Source: Niastella sp. OAS944
GTDB taxonomy: Bacteria; Bacteroidota; Bacteroidia; Chitinophagales; Chitinophagaceae
Direction: 5' to 3'
Length of the DNA: 64,000 nucleotides
Assembly (NCBI GenBank): GCA_024809215.1
Contig: JANUBW010000005.1
Coordinates: forward strand, 310,001 to 374,000
Of the stretch, positions 26,701-35,104 are shown one piece after another. Positions within the stretch are counted from its first letter, which is position 1, and each line of letters starts with the position of its first letter. Below the pieces are notes generated by a model that made no database searches, had not been told where the DNA came from, and saw only the letters and a program-made list of their open reading frames with translations. The position numbers and the translations under genes were made by a program.

Positions 26701-27756
26701 ATAATGCAACTGAACACGATTGCCGCCGTAGTTTTCGATAAACGACAGACGCCAGATACCGGGTTCAGTATCGTAATTAAAATGATAGTATAGCGATTCG
26801 TTATAATCTTCCAGTATAAAATGTCCGTTTTGTTTACGGCGCAGGCGTATCTTTTCCTGCGGATGATAAAAACTTTCACCATGATAAAGCAAAGGAAATA
26901 CCGCCTGTCTGCCATCGGCCAGTGTTACTGATAAAGCTTCTTCTTTGGGCCAAAGCCGAACACAACGATCATATGCCAATTGAACGCCGTGCCCCAGCGG
27001 CCCTTTGATGAATGAATCGCTGTCCCAGGTACGGGTCCATTTTATTGGAATGGGCCCGGGCAATTCAAAATCGGTGTATTCGTAATTTACGCGGCCGGTG
27101 ATAAGATCAACCGGTTCAAATCCCATTTTACATAATTTGCTGGTTAGCTTTTGCGTGCCGGGTATTTTCTTAAGCACTTTATTGTTTAAAGCCTTCAGCA
27201 GCTTACCACCTATTTTGCCAAATATTTTAAGGAAGGAACCAAAAACGAATGCTTTTAACAAAGCCATCAAACTGAAATTGGGCACCAGCGGGCCGCCCAC
27301 TATTACCGGTTTACCCCACTGTAATGGAATGCAAAACGAGGTAGGCAGGTATAAAGAAGGTATTGGTTTGAATTTTTTACCGGGACTGAATGACAATGGC
27401 AGCCCGATATCGTTACACGTCATGAGTATATAACCGGAGCCACTCATGGGGGCGCCGTCTATTTGTACCGTCTTACTGCCAAAAAAGTTCTGGCTATCAT
27501 GACCAATGACGGGAACCATGCTAAACCCAACGCCAAACGGAATGTGAACAAAGGTTATGATCATGCCAGAAGTATCTGTATTACCCCTGGGTACGTTATT
27601 TACCGATACGGTAGCGCCAATAAAAGGAATGTAATCAAACGGATCAATGACCAGCCCTATATATGGATGTGGAAGTGGAATAAAAGGAACTGGCGTATTC
27701 ACAAAGTGAATATCGATACCGATCACTGGCTTCAGGTGTGTATTGGCTACGTACAT
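23731..27756 (-). CDS. PAAR-Rhs T6SS effector with zinc deaminase-like toxin tip
   Basis: 1341 residues with the same layout as the Rhs protein at 18322: PAAR-like N-terminus (MYVANTHLKPVIGIDIHF), DUF6531, YD repeats and an Rhs core ending ISQDPIALQGGDNLYAYVHD. The final 122 residues form a different tip with GHSEAKLLEFLE and, about 43 residues later, PPCPRCYMGLEAF: the H(x)E and PCxxC zinc motifs of the cytidine-deaminase fold. Known toxins of this fold (e.g. DddA-type) mutate DNA or RNA of rivals; the target and subfamily here are not determined. The first immunity gene follows after 10 bp. The body is close enough to its paralogue to allow recombination between them. Confidence 0.88.
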   Translation of the reverse strand: MYVANTHLKPVIGIDIHFVNTPVPFIPLPHPYIGLVIDPFDYIPFIGATVSVNNVPRGNTDTSGMIITFVHIPFGVGFSMVPVIGHDSQNFFGSKTVQIDGAPMSGSGYILMTCNDIGLPLSFSPGKKFKPIPSLYLPTSFCIPLQWGKPVIVGGPLVPNFSLMALLKAFVFGSFLKIFGKIGGKLLKALNNKVLKKIPGTQKLTSKLCKMGFEPVDLITGRVNYEYTDFELPGPIPIKWTRTWDSDSFIKGPLGHGVQLAYDRCVRLWPKEEALSVTLADGRQAVFPLLYHGESFYHPQEKIRLRRKQNGHFILEDYNESLYYHFNYDTEPGIWRLSFIENYGGNRVQLHYTGGNLTAITDSAGRQLLCKMDKQHRITEVKVKHREQEQIMVTYAYNSADDLVRIADAMEQVVEIEYRYHLMIKKTDRNGQSFYWEYDSKKRCIHTWGDGGILEGYIQYRKGYNTVTNSLGEITTYYFDENNLCVQETDHYGNNRYTEYTEDFEIYRQIDEEGNIVGYAYDEQSRLKEKMLPDGTSMQFHYNEYNQLTLMINADGSSMTRGYDSQRRLRFINYPNGKTVSYEYNGKGQLESVIETGNRKTVITYDEDDNPVSLQLPDGTTAYWQYDAFGRCVRSSNTVAEVRFFEYDRLNRLTAMHLPDGNTVQLEYNGYDEVIKATDKHNNVQFEYTVSGNIKKRIRNNTEQRFVYDTEERLRSVVNEQGRHYSFDYNKRGEIIKETGFDGLQREYNRDSTGKIIKTLRPQGRYAQYEYDANGRIIRVEYHDGSWEQYSYDKNGNLIEAINEHCSIRLTRNKMGAVELEQQDTYTVQSVYDKLGNRIAIKSNLGADIQLRRDKVGQVTQMQAALWAANIKYNEAGQEIERLLPGRVISERKYDEAGRPGEHIVRKGGVVQCWKKYTWDTNNRIANIFDALSQTNTGFNHDVLGNLVFAQYADNSIVHRVTDTTGNLYETKERTDSRYNSGGSLLENKRFTYKYDSEGNLISKTEKTTRKKHQYEWYANGMLKKVIRPDGKEVTFTYDALGRRISKCVGGKIIRWVWDANVPLHEWCYAEEEKPVVEVNEWGGLTFNKQEPAENIITWVFDADEYAPAAKIVNGLFYSIITDYLGTPVEAYDEKGKRVWECVLDIYGRKRSINGPADFIPFRYQGQYEDVETGLYYNRHRYYEPETGRYISQDPIALQGGDNLYAYVHDPNLQIDIFGMHEAIAWLNGKAVMDGNSYSWYSTRGSKNGPFNGYGAKGHSEAKLLEFLEKNHAAELKGSHLKIVSMGQIVKRGVDTLDPLPPCPRCYMGLEAFAKTHEMTIEYIWDNNHPEGKTTFDGCKK

Positions 27757-27774
27757 AGAATAAGTTTAATAAGC

Positions 27775-27846
27775 TCCAGATACAAAATTCCAAATACCAA
27801 ATTCCAAGATCCAAATAATAAATTCCAAGCTCCAAATACCAAATTC
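27775..27846. repeat. CCAAATTCC word repeat between rhs and the 27.8-kb gene
   Basis: Short words AATTCCAAATACCAAATTCC and GATCCAAATAATAAATTCC repeat with slight variation over 70 bp. Member of the family seen at 5768, 14035, 37948 and 62035. Confidence 0.7.
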
Positions 27847-27847
27847 T

Positions 27848-28417
27848 TTATTTTCTACTATGCGCTGAATCTTCAACCGCATTCTGAAATAATGTACGTA
27901 CGGAATAATTACCGTATTTTATTTCATCAGATGCATAAGGCAACAAATGTTTCAAGATGGAATTAACATCTACCTTTTTTGATTCACAGAACCTGATAAG
28001 ATCACTGAAATAAACCATTTCATCACGGGCATCGGGTTCCAGGTTTCTGGTCATAAACAACACAAGGCTCAGCGTTACGTATTCAGTACTGTCGTTTTTT
28101 ACATCTTCATCCAACTCTTCAAATGTTGGCGTTATGTAATTCTTCAGGCGCGGTGTATCATCGAGCAGTGCGGCCATAGCCTGCATGTCTTTAAAGGAAT
28201 TTTCCGCCAACACCTCGCCTACCGTTCTTCTGATAAATGCCAGCTCAGGCGCTATTTTTTGACGGTATTCCGATTCTATTGCCCGCATTTCTTCTACCCA
28301 GCCGTCTTTTGTAAAATTTATCCGGCTTTCCTTTGCCCGTAGTTCGTCGGCATACTTATGGGTTATTTCTTCGTCTATGAGATCGATCTTCGACTTTACA
28401 GTGGTAATGTTTTCCAT
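27848..28417 (-). CDS. Unrecognised T6SS-linked protein, possible effector adaptor
   Basis: 189 residues, predominantly helical and highly charged (MENITTVKSKIDLIDEEITHK at the start, then long Glu/Lys/Asp-rich helices and a C-terminal CESKKVDVNSILKHLLPYA segment). No recognised domain, signal peptide or membrane segment. It lies between the TPR-like gene (27 bp away) and the Rhs effectors, in the vgrG operon. Placement and size suggest a cytoplasmic adaptor or chaperone; this is inference. Confidence 0.6.
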   Translation of the reverse strand: MENITTVKSKIDLIDEEITHKYADELRAKESRINFTKDGWVEEMRAIESEYRQKIAPELAFIRRTVGEVLAENSFKDMQAMAALLDDTPRLKNYITPTFEELDEDVKNDSTEYVTLSLVLFMTRNLEPDARDEMVYFSDLIRFCESKKVDVNSILKHLLPYASDEIKYGNYSVRTLFQNAVEDSAHSRK

Positions 28418-28444
28418 ATTGGTTATAGATTATTCTGTGTACCG

Positions 28445-29806
28445 TTAAGCCAGCTCCTCTGCATTTGCCTGCCTGATCTTTTTCTTTGTATAGTTTTGCT
28501 TCAACTCTTCAATTGTCTTCTTCCAGTCTTCGCCATATATTTCCATCATTTTGTTGGAAACGTGGGTAGCCAATTCATCGTTCTCCCGCTGTTTGTATTG
28601 CACATAATCATACGCCATAAAAGGATATTCCGAAGCCTGTAGCTCATCATTGGTAAGGCGGTTGGTGAGTTGTAATGCCTGGCGGCAGGCCTGGATCTTT
28701 TCTTCGTGCCAGTTTTTGTAATTGGCAAATACCCAGGCTTTATGATATGCAGAAATGGCTTGTGTTGCCAAACCAAAAACAACCGCTTCATCACCTGCTT
28801 TCATAAACCATTCAAGCGCTTCTTTTCTTTCTTTCTGGATCTGGCAATCGGCGCCTTTATAGGTATAGTACTGCAGCAGCATTGGCTTTAGTAATTCATT
28901 GCCGCCGGCTATCTCCTGTTTGCATAACCGAATGCCGGTATCGAGCAGGTCATTGATCAGTTCGTGATCTTTAAAATTGAACAATATACCGGCATAGGTG
29001 ATGTAGGCAGTACTTAGCAGACTTTTATCACCAGTTTTTTTACCGCACTCAATGGCTTTCTGCCCCCACTCCATCAACCCGGTTTTATTCTTTTTATTAG
29101 CGGCCTCACCCATTTCGAACATGCATTTTCTAAAGAATGCATAGGGATCGGTAGCGGCACCTGCGGTAGCTATTTGCCTGATAGCATCCTGCATGCGCAA
29201 GTCATGTTTCAACGTTACTGAATAGTCGGAAAAATACTCAAATACATTACCCCAGAAATTGCCTTCTGTATGATCGAACACCAGTAACTGGATGCCAGTT
29301 TCTTTTGGCTGATTCATCCATTGTTGTATCCATTGCTGAAATTGGCGCGGACCGCTCATTTGTTTTGGCAATACGCTGAACACAAACTGTTTTTGCGGTT
29401 GGCCAATACAATCCCTGTACGATTGTATCAAGGCGGGCAGTAACTGATCACATGCTGTATAGTCATTTTCCGACACAGCCTTTCTGAACAGTTGCAGGTC
29501 CCAGTTGCTTTTTATACCTGCAGCCGTCAGTTTCTGCTGCTTTTCTGCTTCATCGTATTCGTGAAGCCAGTTTTCGAGCAACGCATGACTGTAAGTTTTT
29601 GCACCATTGAATGGTGTATAAAAGAATACAAACAGCGTATCGAGCTTTCCGTATGGCGATGCCTCAAGACGGCAAAACCCTTCGTACATCCGGTGCTCTT
29701 CGGGTTTCAACATCCAACGGATAAGGGTATGTTGTGGCAGTACGTTCTTTTTCCAAACCTGCACCATTTCGTCGAGGCGTACTGTTATTGGGTTGTGTTC
29801 GTTCAT
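28445..29806 (-). CDS. T6SS-linked protein with C-terminal TPR-like helices; candidate effector chaperone
   Basis: 453 residues from the ATG at 29806; an in-frame extension to 29911 would read through repeat DNA and is rejected. The N-terminal half (MVQVWKKNVLPQHTLIRWMLK, then WDLQLFRKAVSENDY) is not recognised. The C-terminal half has helical pairs with TPR-like spacing (AYITYAGILFNFKD, ALEWFMKAGDEAVVFG, AISAYHKAWVFANYKNW). It follows vgrG and precedes the Rhs genes, where adaptor proteins that load effectors on the spike are usually coded. No family name can be given with confidence. Confidence 0.65.
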   Translation of the reverse strand: MNEHNPITVRLDEMVQVWKKNVLPQHTLIRWMLKPEEHRMYEGFCRLEASPYGKLDTLFVFFYTPFNGAKTYSHALLENWLHEYDEAEKQQKLTAAGIKSNWDLQLFRKAVSENDYTACDQLLPALIQSYRDCIGQPQKQFVFSVLPKQMSGPRQFQQWIQQWMNQPKETGIQLLVFDHTEGNFWGNVFEYFSDYSVTLKHDLRMQDAIRQIATAGAATDPYAFFRKCMFEMGEAANKKNKTGLMEWGQKAIECGKKTGDKSLLSTAYITYAGILFNFKDHELINDLLDTGIRLCKQEIAGGNELLKPMLLQYYTYKGADCQIQKERKEALEWFMKAGDEAVVFGLATQAISAYHKAWVFANYKNWHEEKIQACRQALQLTNRLTNDELQASEYPFMAYDYVQYKQRENDELATHVSNKMMEIYGEDWKKTIEELKQNYTKKKIRQANAEELA

Positions 29807-29826
29807 TTGGTGGTTCGTTATTTTTA

Positions 29827-30053
29827 CGTGAAACGGCAAACGTGAAACGTGAAAGAGCTTCTTAAATTTGAAACTCGCTTTCGTCGGCAATCGTGAATCG
29901 GCAATCGGCAATAGAGTTCGAAACTTATGGACTCGCTAGTCGTGAAACGTGAAACGGCAAACGTGAAAGGGCTTCCTAAATTCGAAGCTCGCCATTGTCG
30001 GCAATCGTGAATCGGCAATCGGCAATAAAGTTCGAAACTTATGGACTCGCTAT
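29827..30053. repeat. Tandem duplication of a 114-bp unit (CGTGAAACGGCAAACGTG family)
   Basis: Units 29827-29940 and 29941-30053 are close copies, each containing CGTGAAACGG, GCAATCGTGAATCGGCAATC and TTCGAAACTTATGGACTCGC in the same order. Partial copies of the same words occur at 31998-32031, 43500-43590 and 61078-61125. The gap 29807-30151 holds only this repeat and a run of GTTAACTCGTCA words. Confidence 0.85.
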
Positions 30054-30151
30054 CTAAAACCTTATTAGGTCAGTTTCCCTTTATCAACTCTATCACCTTT
30101 ATCACCTTTTCAACTTACCCTCGTTAACTCGTCACCTCGTCAACTCGTCAA

Positions 30152-31969
30152 CTAACAATTCAACTTCAACTGTCCGCCGGCGATGGTAGTCGTCATATCT
30201 CCGCTCACTTCCACTGCCTTTGAACCCAGCGCCACTTTGGTATTACCGAATATATCAACCTGCACGTTACCACCAACGGTTACTTTATTATCGGAAGATA
30301 CATTTACCGCAGAGGTAGAATTTACATTCACTTCGTTGTTTCCAAACAAGGTTGCTGTTTCGGAGAATTGTCCATCAAGCACTTTTGAGTTCATCGTAAT
30401 TTCATTCTCTGCTTCCATCGAGATCACTTTGGTTTTAAGTGTGATCTGGTTTTTAGCATCGATGGTAACAGTATCATTCGATTTTACGGTGATGTTCCCT
30501 TTTCCATCCAGCAGTATGCTATTGCCATCTTTATCCTCCACCAGCACACTGCCTTCTTTATCATTCATAATTATTTTGGTACCGCTGCGGGTTTGTACCG
30601 CCTTTACATCATTATCGGCATTGCCAAAAGTATTGGTAGCCTTGCCATGATATACAGATCCTATCATATAGGGTTTGGTTGGACTTCCGCCTTCAAAACC
30701 AATGATCACTTCTTCACCCACTTCGGGCATAAAGTACATTCCTTTTCCGCCGCCGGCATGCGGACTGGTTACACGGATCCACGGTGTTTTCTCGGCGCCA
30801 TTCATCCAGTGAAATTTCACTCTTATGCGACCCAGTCCTTTAGGATCGAAATTATCTGTAACTATGGCGCTTTGCGATTCAGAGAACGCCATGACGGCCG
30901 GTTTTACGGGCGGTACTTTTATACCGGCCGGAACAGCTGTGAAATCGTTATTATAATTGCCATGTCCATCGAAGTAATGGCTCACGGAAAGCACCGTATA
31001 CTCGCCATAATTTTCGCCTGCCAGGCTATATAGATTATTACCCTGTACATTGATGGTGCCGCCAATTTTTACCCCTGGGTGTGCACTGCTGCCGCTAAAA
31101 CGTACGGTGTTACTGCTTTGCATAGCCGTACGTATGTTAATGGAATCATCTACCTGTTTTTTATTACTTACAAACTGGTTGTTCCAATACTTTGGCTGTG
31201 TAGCATACACTGTGTTGCTGGCCTGAAACACATGTTTACCCATATCATTAAGACCGGCCTTGCCTTCAATGCCCTGAGGGGTGCTGGTATATACTTCGTT
31301 ATTGAGATAATCATAAGCCATCATGGTGCTATTGGACTGTTGTACCTGTAGCGCCATACTAAAGCGGCTGATATTGCTGCCAAATGTAAGTGCCGTTGCT
31401 TCGGAAGATTTGAGTGCGCCTATTTGTAACTGGTTGCCGTCATAAAACAACCATTCGCCATAGCTGGCGCAAAGAAAGTTGAGGAATTGCCAGGCTGTTT
31501 GTTTGTATTGCACGGTATACGCCAGCGTTTCGGGATACTGGGGCGCAATTTGCGCCTGCAATAAATTTTGCGGGAAATGTTTTAATACATCCTGTGCTAT
31601 GTTCTTAATGGCTTTCTTTTCCCAGCTTTTGCAGTGGGGGCCATTATCGAGCACAATGGTAGGACTGGTTCCTGAAATGACAATATTACCGGTATGACCA
31701 CTGAAGCGATCTGCTTCTACCTGCATCACAATACCGCGGAACTTTAATCCGCTGCCCGTAGCGGGTGTGCTGAATGAAGCCTGTAAAACTTCACCAATAA
31801 GGTTGCGGGATGATGTAAGCATACCACCTTCCATTCCTTCGAGCGATTCTGCGGGGCATACAAGCCGGAAGTAGTGGTGGTCAAAAATGTTTTGGGTTAG
31901 CTGAAAAGAGGTAATTTGTTTAATAGGAGTACCGGCAATGGTTATATTGCTACTGATTAGTTGGGCCAT
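30152..31969 (-). CDS. tssI: T6SS tip protein VgrG (TssI)
   Basis: 605 residues. The N-terminal part matches the gp27-like hub, the middle has the gp5/OB-fold-type segment (SAIVTDNFDPKGLGRIRVKFHW, then RVTSPHAGGGKGMYFMPEVGEEVIIGF, in part) and the C-terminus is a repeated beta-helix spike. It trimerises and forms the needle tip that carries PAAR-Rhs effectors. It lies downstream of the two hcp genes and upstream of the putative adaptors and Rhs genes, on the same strand. No extra effector domain is fused to it. Confidence 0.93.
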   Translation of the reverse strand: MAQLISSNITIAGTPIKQITSFQLTQNIFDHHYFRLVCPAESLEGMEGGMLTSSRNLIGEVLQASFSTPATGSGLKFRGIVMQVEADRFSGHTGNIVISGTSPTIVLDNGPHCKSWEKKAIKNIAQDVLKHFPQNLLQAQIAPQYPETLAYTVQYKQTAWQFLNFLCASYGEWLFYDGNQLQIGALKSSEATALTFGSNISRFSMALQVQQSNSTMMAYDYLNNEVYTSTPQGIEGKAGLNDMGKHVFQASNTVYATQPKYWNNQFVSNKKQVDDSINIRTAMQSSNTVRFSGSSAHPGVKIGGTINVQGNNLYSLAGENYGEYTVLSVSHYFDGHGNYNNDFTAVPAGIKVPPVKPAVMAFSESQSAIVTDNFDPKGLGRIRVKFHWMNGAEKTPWIRVTSPHAGGGKGMYFMPEVGEEVIIGFEGGSPTKPYMIGSVYHGKATNTFGNADNDVKAVQTRSGTKIIMNDKEGSVLVEDKDGNSILLDGKGNITVKSNDTVTIDAKNQITLKTKVISMEAENEITMNSKVLDGQFSETATLFGNNEVNVNSTSAVNVSSDNKVTVGGNVQVDIFGNTKVALGSKAVEVSGDMTTTIAGGQLKLNC

Positions 31970-32076
31970 AAAAAATGTTATGTCGTTTATGGTTGAAAAT
32001 CGTGAAACGGCAAACGTGAAACGTGAAAGTTCTTATTTGCGATCTCCGACTGTTTCCTGCCTTATGATTTAACTAG

Positions 32077-32466
32077 CTATTGGGGCCAGTTATTTTTGAA
32101 CTGCGATTCATTTAGTTTAACTTCTTTGGCGCTGAGAATTATCTGCACCTGCATAGGACTGTCACTATTGTGATCATAGGTTTCATGATAATCGACACAG
32201 TGCGCATCGCTGAACTGCAGCGTTTTTAATTTGCTCATATTATCACGGCGATAAAAGGTAATGGTGCCGCTTTTGGTTTGGGTTGGACTAACCATCCAAT
32301 CGAACAGGCCGGTACTGCCATTGCTTTCAACTACCAGGGTAACGGCGCCGCCTTGTGGTATAGCGGTTGGTTTGCCGGTTCCATCAGTGGCCTGTGAAAA
32401 GCGGAACGCACAGTGCAGGATATTCATCTCTTCGCCATCTAATGAAAGTTTTGCTATAAATGACAT
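32077..32466 (-). CDS. tssD: T6SS tube protein TssD (Hcp), second copy
   Basis: 129 residues of the Bacteroidota-type Hcp: MSFIAKLSLDGEEMNILHC at the start, a central TVVESNGSTGLFDWM-like strand, and a C-terminal ILSAKEVKLNESQFKNNWP. About 40% similar to the copy at 32578. Hcp hexamers stack to form the inner tube. A hairpin at 32521-32546 lies between the two copies. Paralogues next to vgrG often pair with specific cargo, which is a possibility here. Confidence 0.9.
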   Translation of the reverse strand: MSFIAKLSLDGEEMNILHCAFRFSQATDGTGKPTAIPQGGAVTLVVESNGSTGLFDWMVSPTQTKSGTITFYRRDNMSKLKTLQFSDAHCVDYHETYDHNSDSPMQVQIILSAKEVKLNESQFKNNWPQ

Positions 32467-32520
32467 GGAATATTTGATTAGTATTTAATGATTAACATGG
32501 CACTTGTAAGTATAAGGATA

Positions 32521-32546
32521 GTCATTCCGATAGAAACCGGAATGAC
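32521..32546. other. Hairpin between the two hcp genes
   Basis: GTCATTCCG (32521-32529) and CGGAATGAC (32538-32546) form a perfect 9-bp stem with an 8-nt loop. There is no clear T-run on the minus strand, so it may act as a processing or attenuation site that sets the ratio of the two Hcp proteins. Confidence 0.65.
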
Positions 32547-32577
32547 CCTCCCTTTTAAAATAACATGAGTTGGATTA

Positions 32578-32964
32578 TTATACCCATTCATTTTCATGTT
32601 TGCCGGTGCCCAGCTCAATGCCTTTAGCGCTCAGCGTAAATGATTCCGTAACAGGGCTATCGTTGGCACCGTCGAAACTTTCACGATACTCAACCAGGTA
32701 AGCTTCACTAAACTTCAACTCTTTCTGCGTTGCATCAGTGTCACGTTTAATGAAAGTGATAGAGCCATCTTTACGTTCGAAGTTGTTACACATCCATTCG
32801 AAGAAAGTAGTGTCGCCGGTTGATTCAACTGTAAGTTGAATTTTTCCGCCACGGGTAATAGACGAAGGACGGCCGGTTGCGTCTGTTTCCTGTTTCAGTG
32901 CGTAAGAACATGCAAGAACATTTACTTCCTTGCCAGCCACTTTAAGTTTTGCCTTAAATGACAT
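32578..32964 (-). CDS. tssD: T6SS tube protein TssD (Hcp), first copy
   Basis: 128 residues: MSFKAKLKVAGKEVNVLAC at the start, TGDTTFFEWMCNNFERKDG in the middle and SFTLSAKGIELGTGKHENEW at the end, as in the TssD of Bacteroidota systems. Being nearer the sheath genes, it is likely the main tube subunit. The 276-bp gap upstream of its ATG has no gene and may hold its promoter, though no clear -7 box was found. Confidence 0.92.
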   Translation of the reverse strand: MSFKAKLKVAGKEVNVLACSYALKQETDATGRPSSITRGGKIQLTVESTGDTTFFEWMCNNFERKDGSITFIKRDTDATQKELKFSEAYLVEYRESFDGANDSPVTESFTLSAKGIELGTGKHENEWV

Positions 32965-33240
32965 AATTAATGGTTTTGAATGATTAAAAAATGGTATATA
33001 GACCTAATAAAAAATAAAAAACGAATCCTGGTGGCAACACACGAAGGCATTGCCAATTACTAATAATTGATGTGGTGTTTAAACCATGGAGCTAAAACGC
33101 GGTACAAAACACTCTTCTTCAGCGTCATTAACATGAAGCTGTCAATTGCTACTACAGGTTTGGGTTATCCGTTGAAATTAATCAAGGATGTGGGGGTATC
33201 CGTTTGGGTGTGATATGGATTTTAAAGAAATGTGCAGAAT

Positions 33241-34617
33241 TTACTTATCCTGCTCGTATTTAGAAGACCACTCATTTTTATCCAGGTCGTCTCCCTTCTG
33301 CCCTTCTAACTTGATCATAAAAGTTTTTGCGGGGAAATACGGTTTCAGATGAATGTCGAGGTATATGCGATCTTTTTGAACAGGGTCTTGTTCAAATCGT
33401 CTTATGCTAAAGTTCTCAATTAATTTGTTAGGTCCGGTAATTCCATCGAGGAATTTAACAATTTGGCCATTCAGTTCCTTACGCGTTGATGCATTGAAGT
33501 TCTCAAATGCCCTGCGGTTCAGGAAATCCATCATCACTTTTGTAACATAGTCAAACACACGCACTACTGAATAAGTTTGTAAACCCAGGTTATCGCCATT
33601 GAACAAAGTTTTGGCAGAGAACGCCATCACTTTGCCATATTCTTTTACCATTGGTATTAAACCAAGTTTTTCGAGGCTGGCAATTTCACTCTTCTTTAAA
33701 TCGAAGCGAACACCATCTACTTCATTGATGCCGCCGAATTTTTTACCGGCTGTTACCTGTGACATTAAGGTTTGATAGATCTTTCCGGCCAATGCAGGTG
33801 ATGGTGGAACCAGCAGATCGTCTTCCTCATCAATTTCAGTAAAACGTCCACGGCCTACCAGCCAGTTACACGCCATGATCACATTAGAACGGTATGGATC
33901 ACCACTGGTAAGGTTGGCAGCTTCAAACAATTCCATAACGTCATCGGGTGTATCAAGATCTTCGAAATCGGTAACCAGCATCACTTTATTTTCATAAGCG
34001 ATCTTGGCCCATTTTTCTACTACTTTATTACTGCCCAAATAACCTGGCAATACCATTATGCTATAATTATTGCGCAGGTCGAGCCTGTCGTAATTATCAG
34101 TCAGTTCGTTATGAATAGCGTCAATAAAACGGGTATTGTCAAGGTCACGTACCTGGTCGGGATCGGCATTTATGATCGATACATTTTTAACCTTCAGGCT
34201 TTCTGTGTTCTTGAAGAAAAGTGCTATTGAGCGGTATGACTTTTCGAGTTGTTCAGTTTCTTTTACTGCTGCTTTCAGGTTCTTTTTCAAAACCTGGCCT
34301 GCCTGTTCCGACCGTTGGTTACAGGTTTCTATCATATCGGCAGGATCTTCGGCATTTTGCAGAATATCGAGCCAAAGCTTTAATGTTTTCTTTAATGCAG
34401 TGCGTTCTTCTTTTTTGCTGCTCTCTTCCAGGAAGATCTTTTTGCGGGCCTTTCTTTCCGGGTTTATGTTCTGCACAGCATCAATAGCAGACTCTAACAG
34501 ATCGAAACCACCGAATTTTGCAAGGCCCTGCACACTTGTTTCCAATTGTTCGGCTGGTTGCAAAACTTCTTTCACTGCCGTTTGCTGGGCAACGGGTTTA
34601 ATGGATTCAGTACTCAT
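33241..34617 (-). CDS. tssC: T6SS sheath large subunit TssC
   Basis: 458 residues of the TssC/VipB family. The N-terminus contains AKFGGFDLLESAIDAVQ, followed by the sheath core (NYSIMVLPGYLGSNKVVEKW, DPYRSNVIMACNWLVGRGRF) and the C-terminal segment SIRRFEQDPVQKDRIYLDIHL with FPAKTFMIKLEGQ. TssC pairs with TssB to form the contractile sheath around the Hcp tube. 34 bp downstream of tssB, an invariable pair. Confidence 0.93.
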   Translation of the reverse strand: MSTESIKPVAQQTAVKEVLQPAEQLETSVQGLAKFGGFDLLESAIDAVQNINPERKARKKIFLEESSKKEERTALKKTLKLWLDILQNAEDPADMIETCNQRSEQAGQVLKKNLKAAVKETEQLEKSYRSIALFFKNTESLKVKNVSIINADPDQVRDLDNTRFIDAIHNELTDNYDRLDLRNNYSIMVLPGYLGSNKVVEKWAKIAYENKVMLVTDFEDLDTPDDVMELFEAANLTSGDPYRSNVIMACNWLVGRGRFTEIDEEDDLLVPPSPALAGKIYQTLMSQVTAGKKFGGINEVDGVRFDLKKSEIASLEKLGLIPMVKEYGKVMAFSAKTLFNGDNLGLQTYSVVRVFDYVTKVMMDFLNRRAFENFNASTRKELNGQIVKFLDGITGPNKLIENFSIRRFEQDPVQKDRIYLDIHLKPYFPAKTFMIKLEGQKGDDLDKNEWSSKYEQDK

Positions 34618-34651
34618 GATAACGTTTTAATGATAATTTGATTAATGGGTG

Positions 34652-35104
34652 TTACCTGGCCGATTCAAGTTCCTGTATAAGTGACTGTAAAGCTTTTATA
34701 ATACTTTCTTTTGTATCAGCATTGGCGAGCGCCTGCTTCAGCAGTTTATTTGTTTTTAACTGCTTTATTATTTTCTGATACTGCAGCTGCTGCATATTCA
34801 CGTCGCCCAGGAATTCGCTTTGAGCAATAATACCCTTGGCGCCAAAATCGGCCAGTCCTTTAAAATGGAGTGTTTCCCTGCGCATGCCGCCGTCCTCCGT
34901 TTCAAAGGTCATCTCGACCTTGGGTTTGAAATTTTCAAACACATCGTCAATGCTGGTGAGCCCCTCTATGATCTGAGGTTTAACAGGTGTGTCGTGTGTG
35001 AGTTTTTCTGCGAGCAATACTCGATTTTGTGGAATGTCTGCAAAGGCTTCGAAGGCATCCGTTTTTACTTCCGTGCCGCCAATCCCGTAGGGCTGAATGC
35101 TCAT
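34652..35104 (-). CDS. tssB: T6SS sheath small subunit TssB
   Basis: 150 residues with the TssB features: opening QPYGIGGTEVKTDAFEAF, the EGLTSIDDVFENFKPKVEMTF motif (DDVFE.F.P) and a helical C-terminus. It forms the sheath with TssC and is disassembled by ClpV. First gene after a 306-bp gap that probably contains the promoter for the tssB-tssC-hcp part. Confidence 0.92.
   Translation of the reverse strand: MSIQPYGIGGTEVKTDAFEAFADIPQNRVLLAEKLTHDTPVKPQIIEGLTSIDDVFENFKPKVEMTFETEDGGMRRETLHFKGLADFGAKGIIAQSEFLGDVNMQQLQYQKIIKQLKTNKLLKQALANADTKESIIKALQSLIQELESAR

Noticed and set aside
18322-27756. Insertion sequence or prophage carrying the two Rhs genes
   Set aside because: No transposase, integrase or flanking target duplications are visible; the genes continue the vgrG operon.
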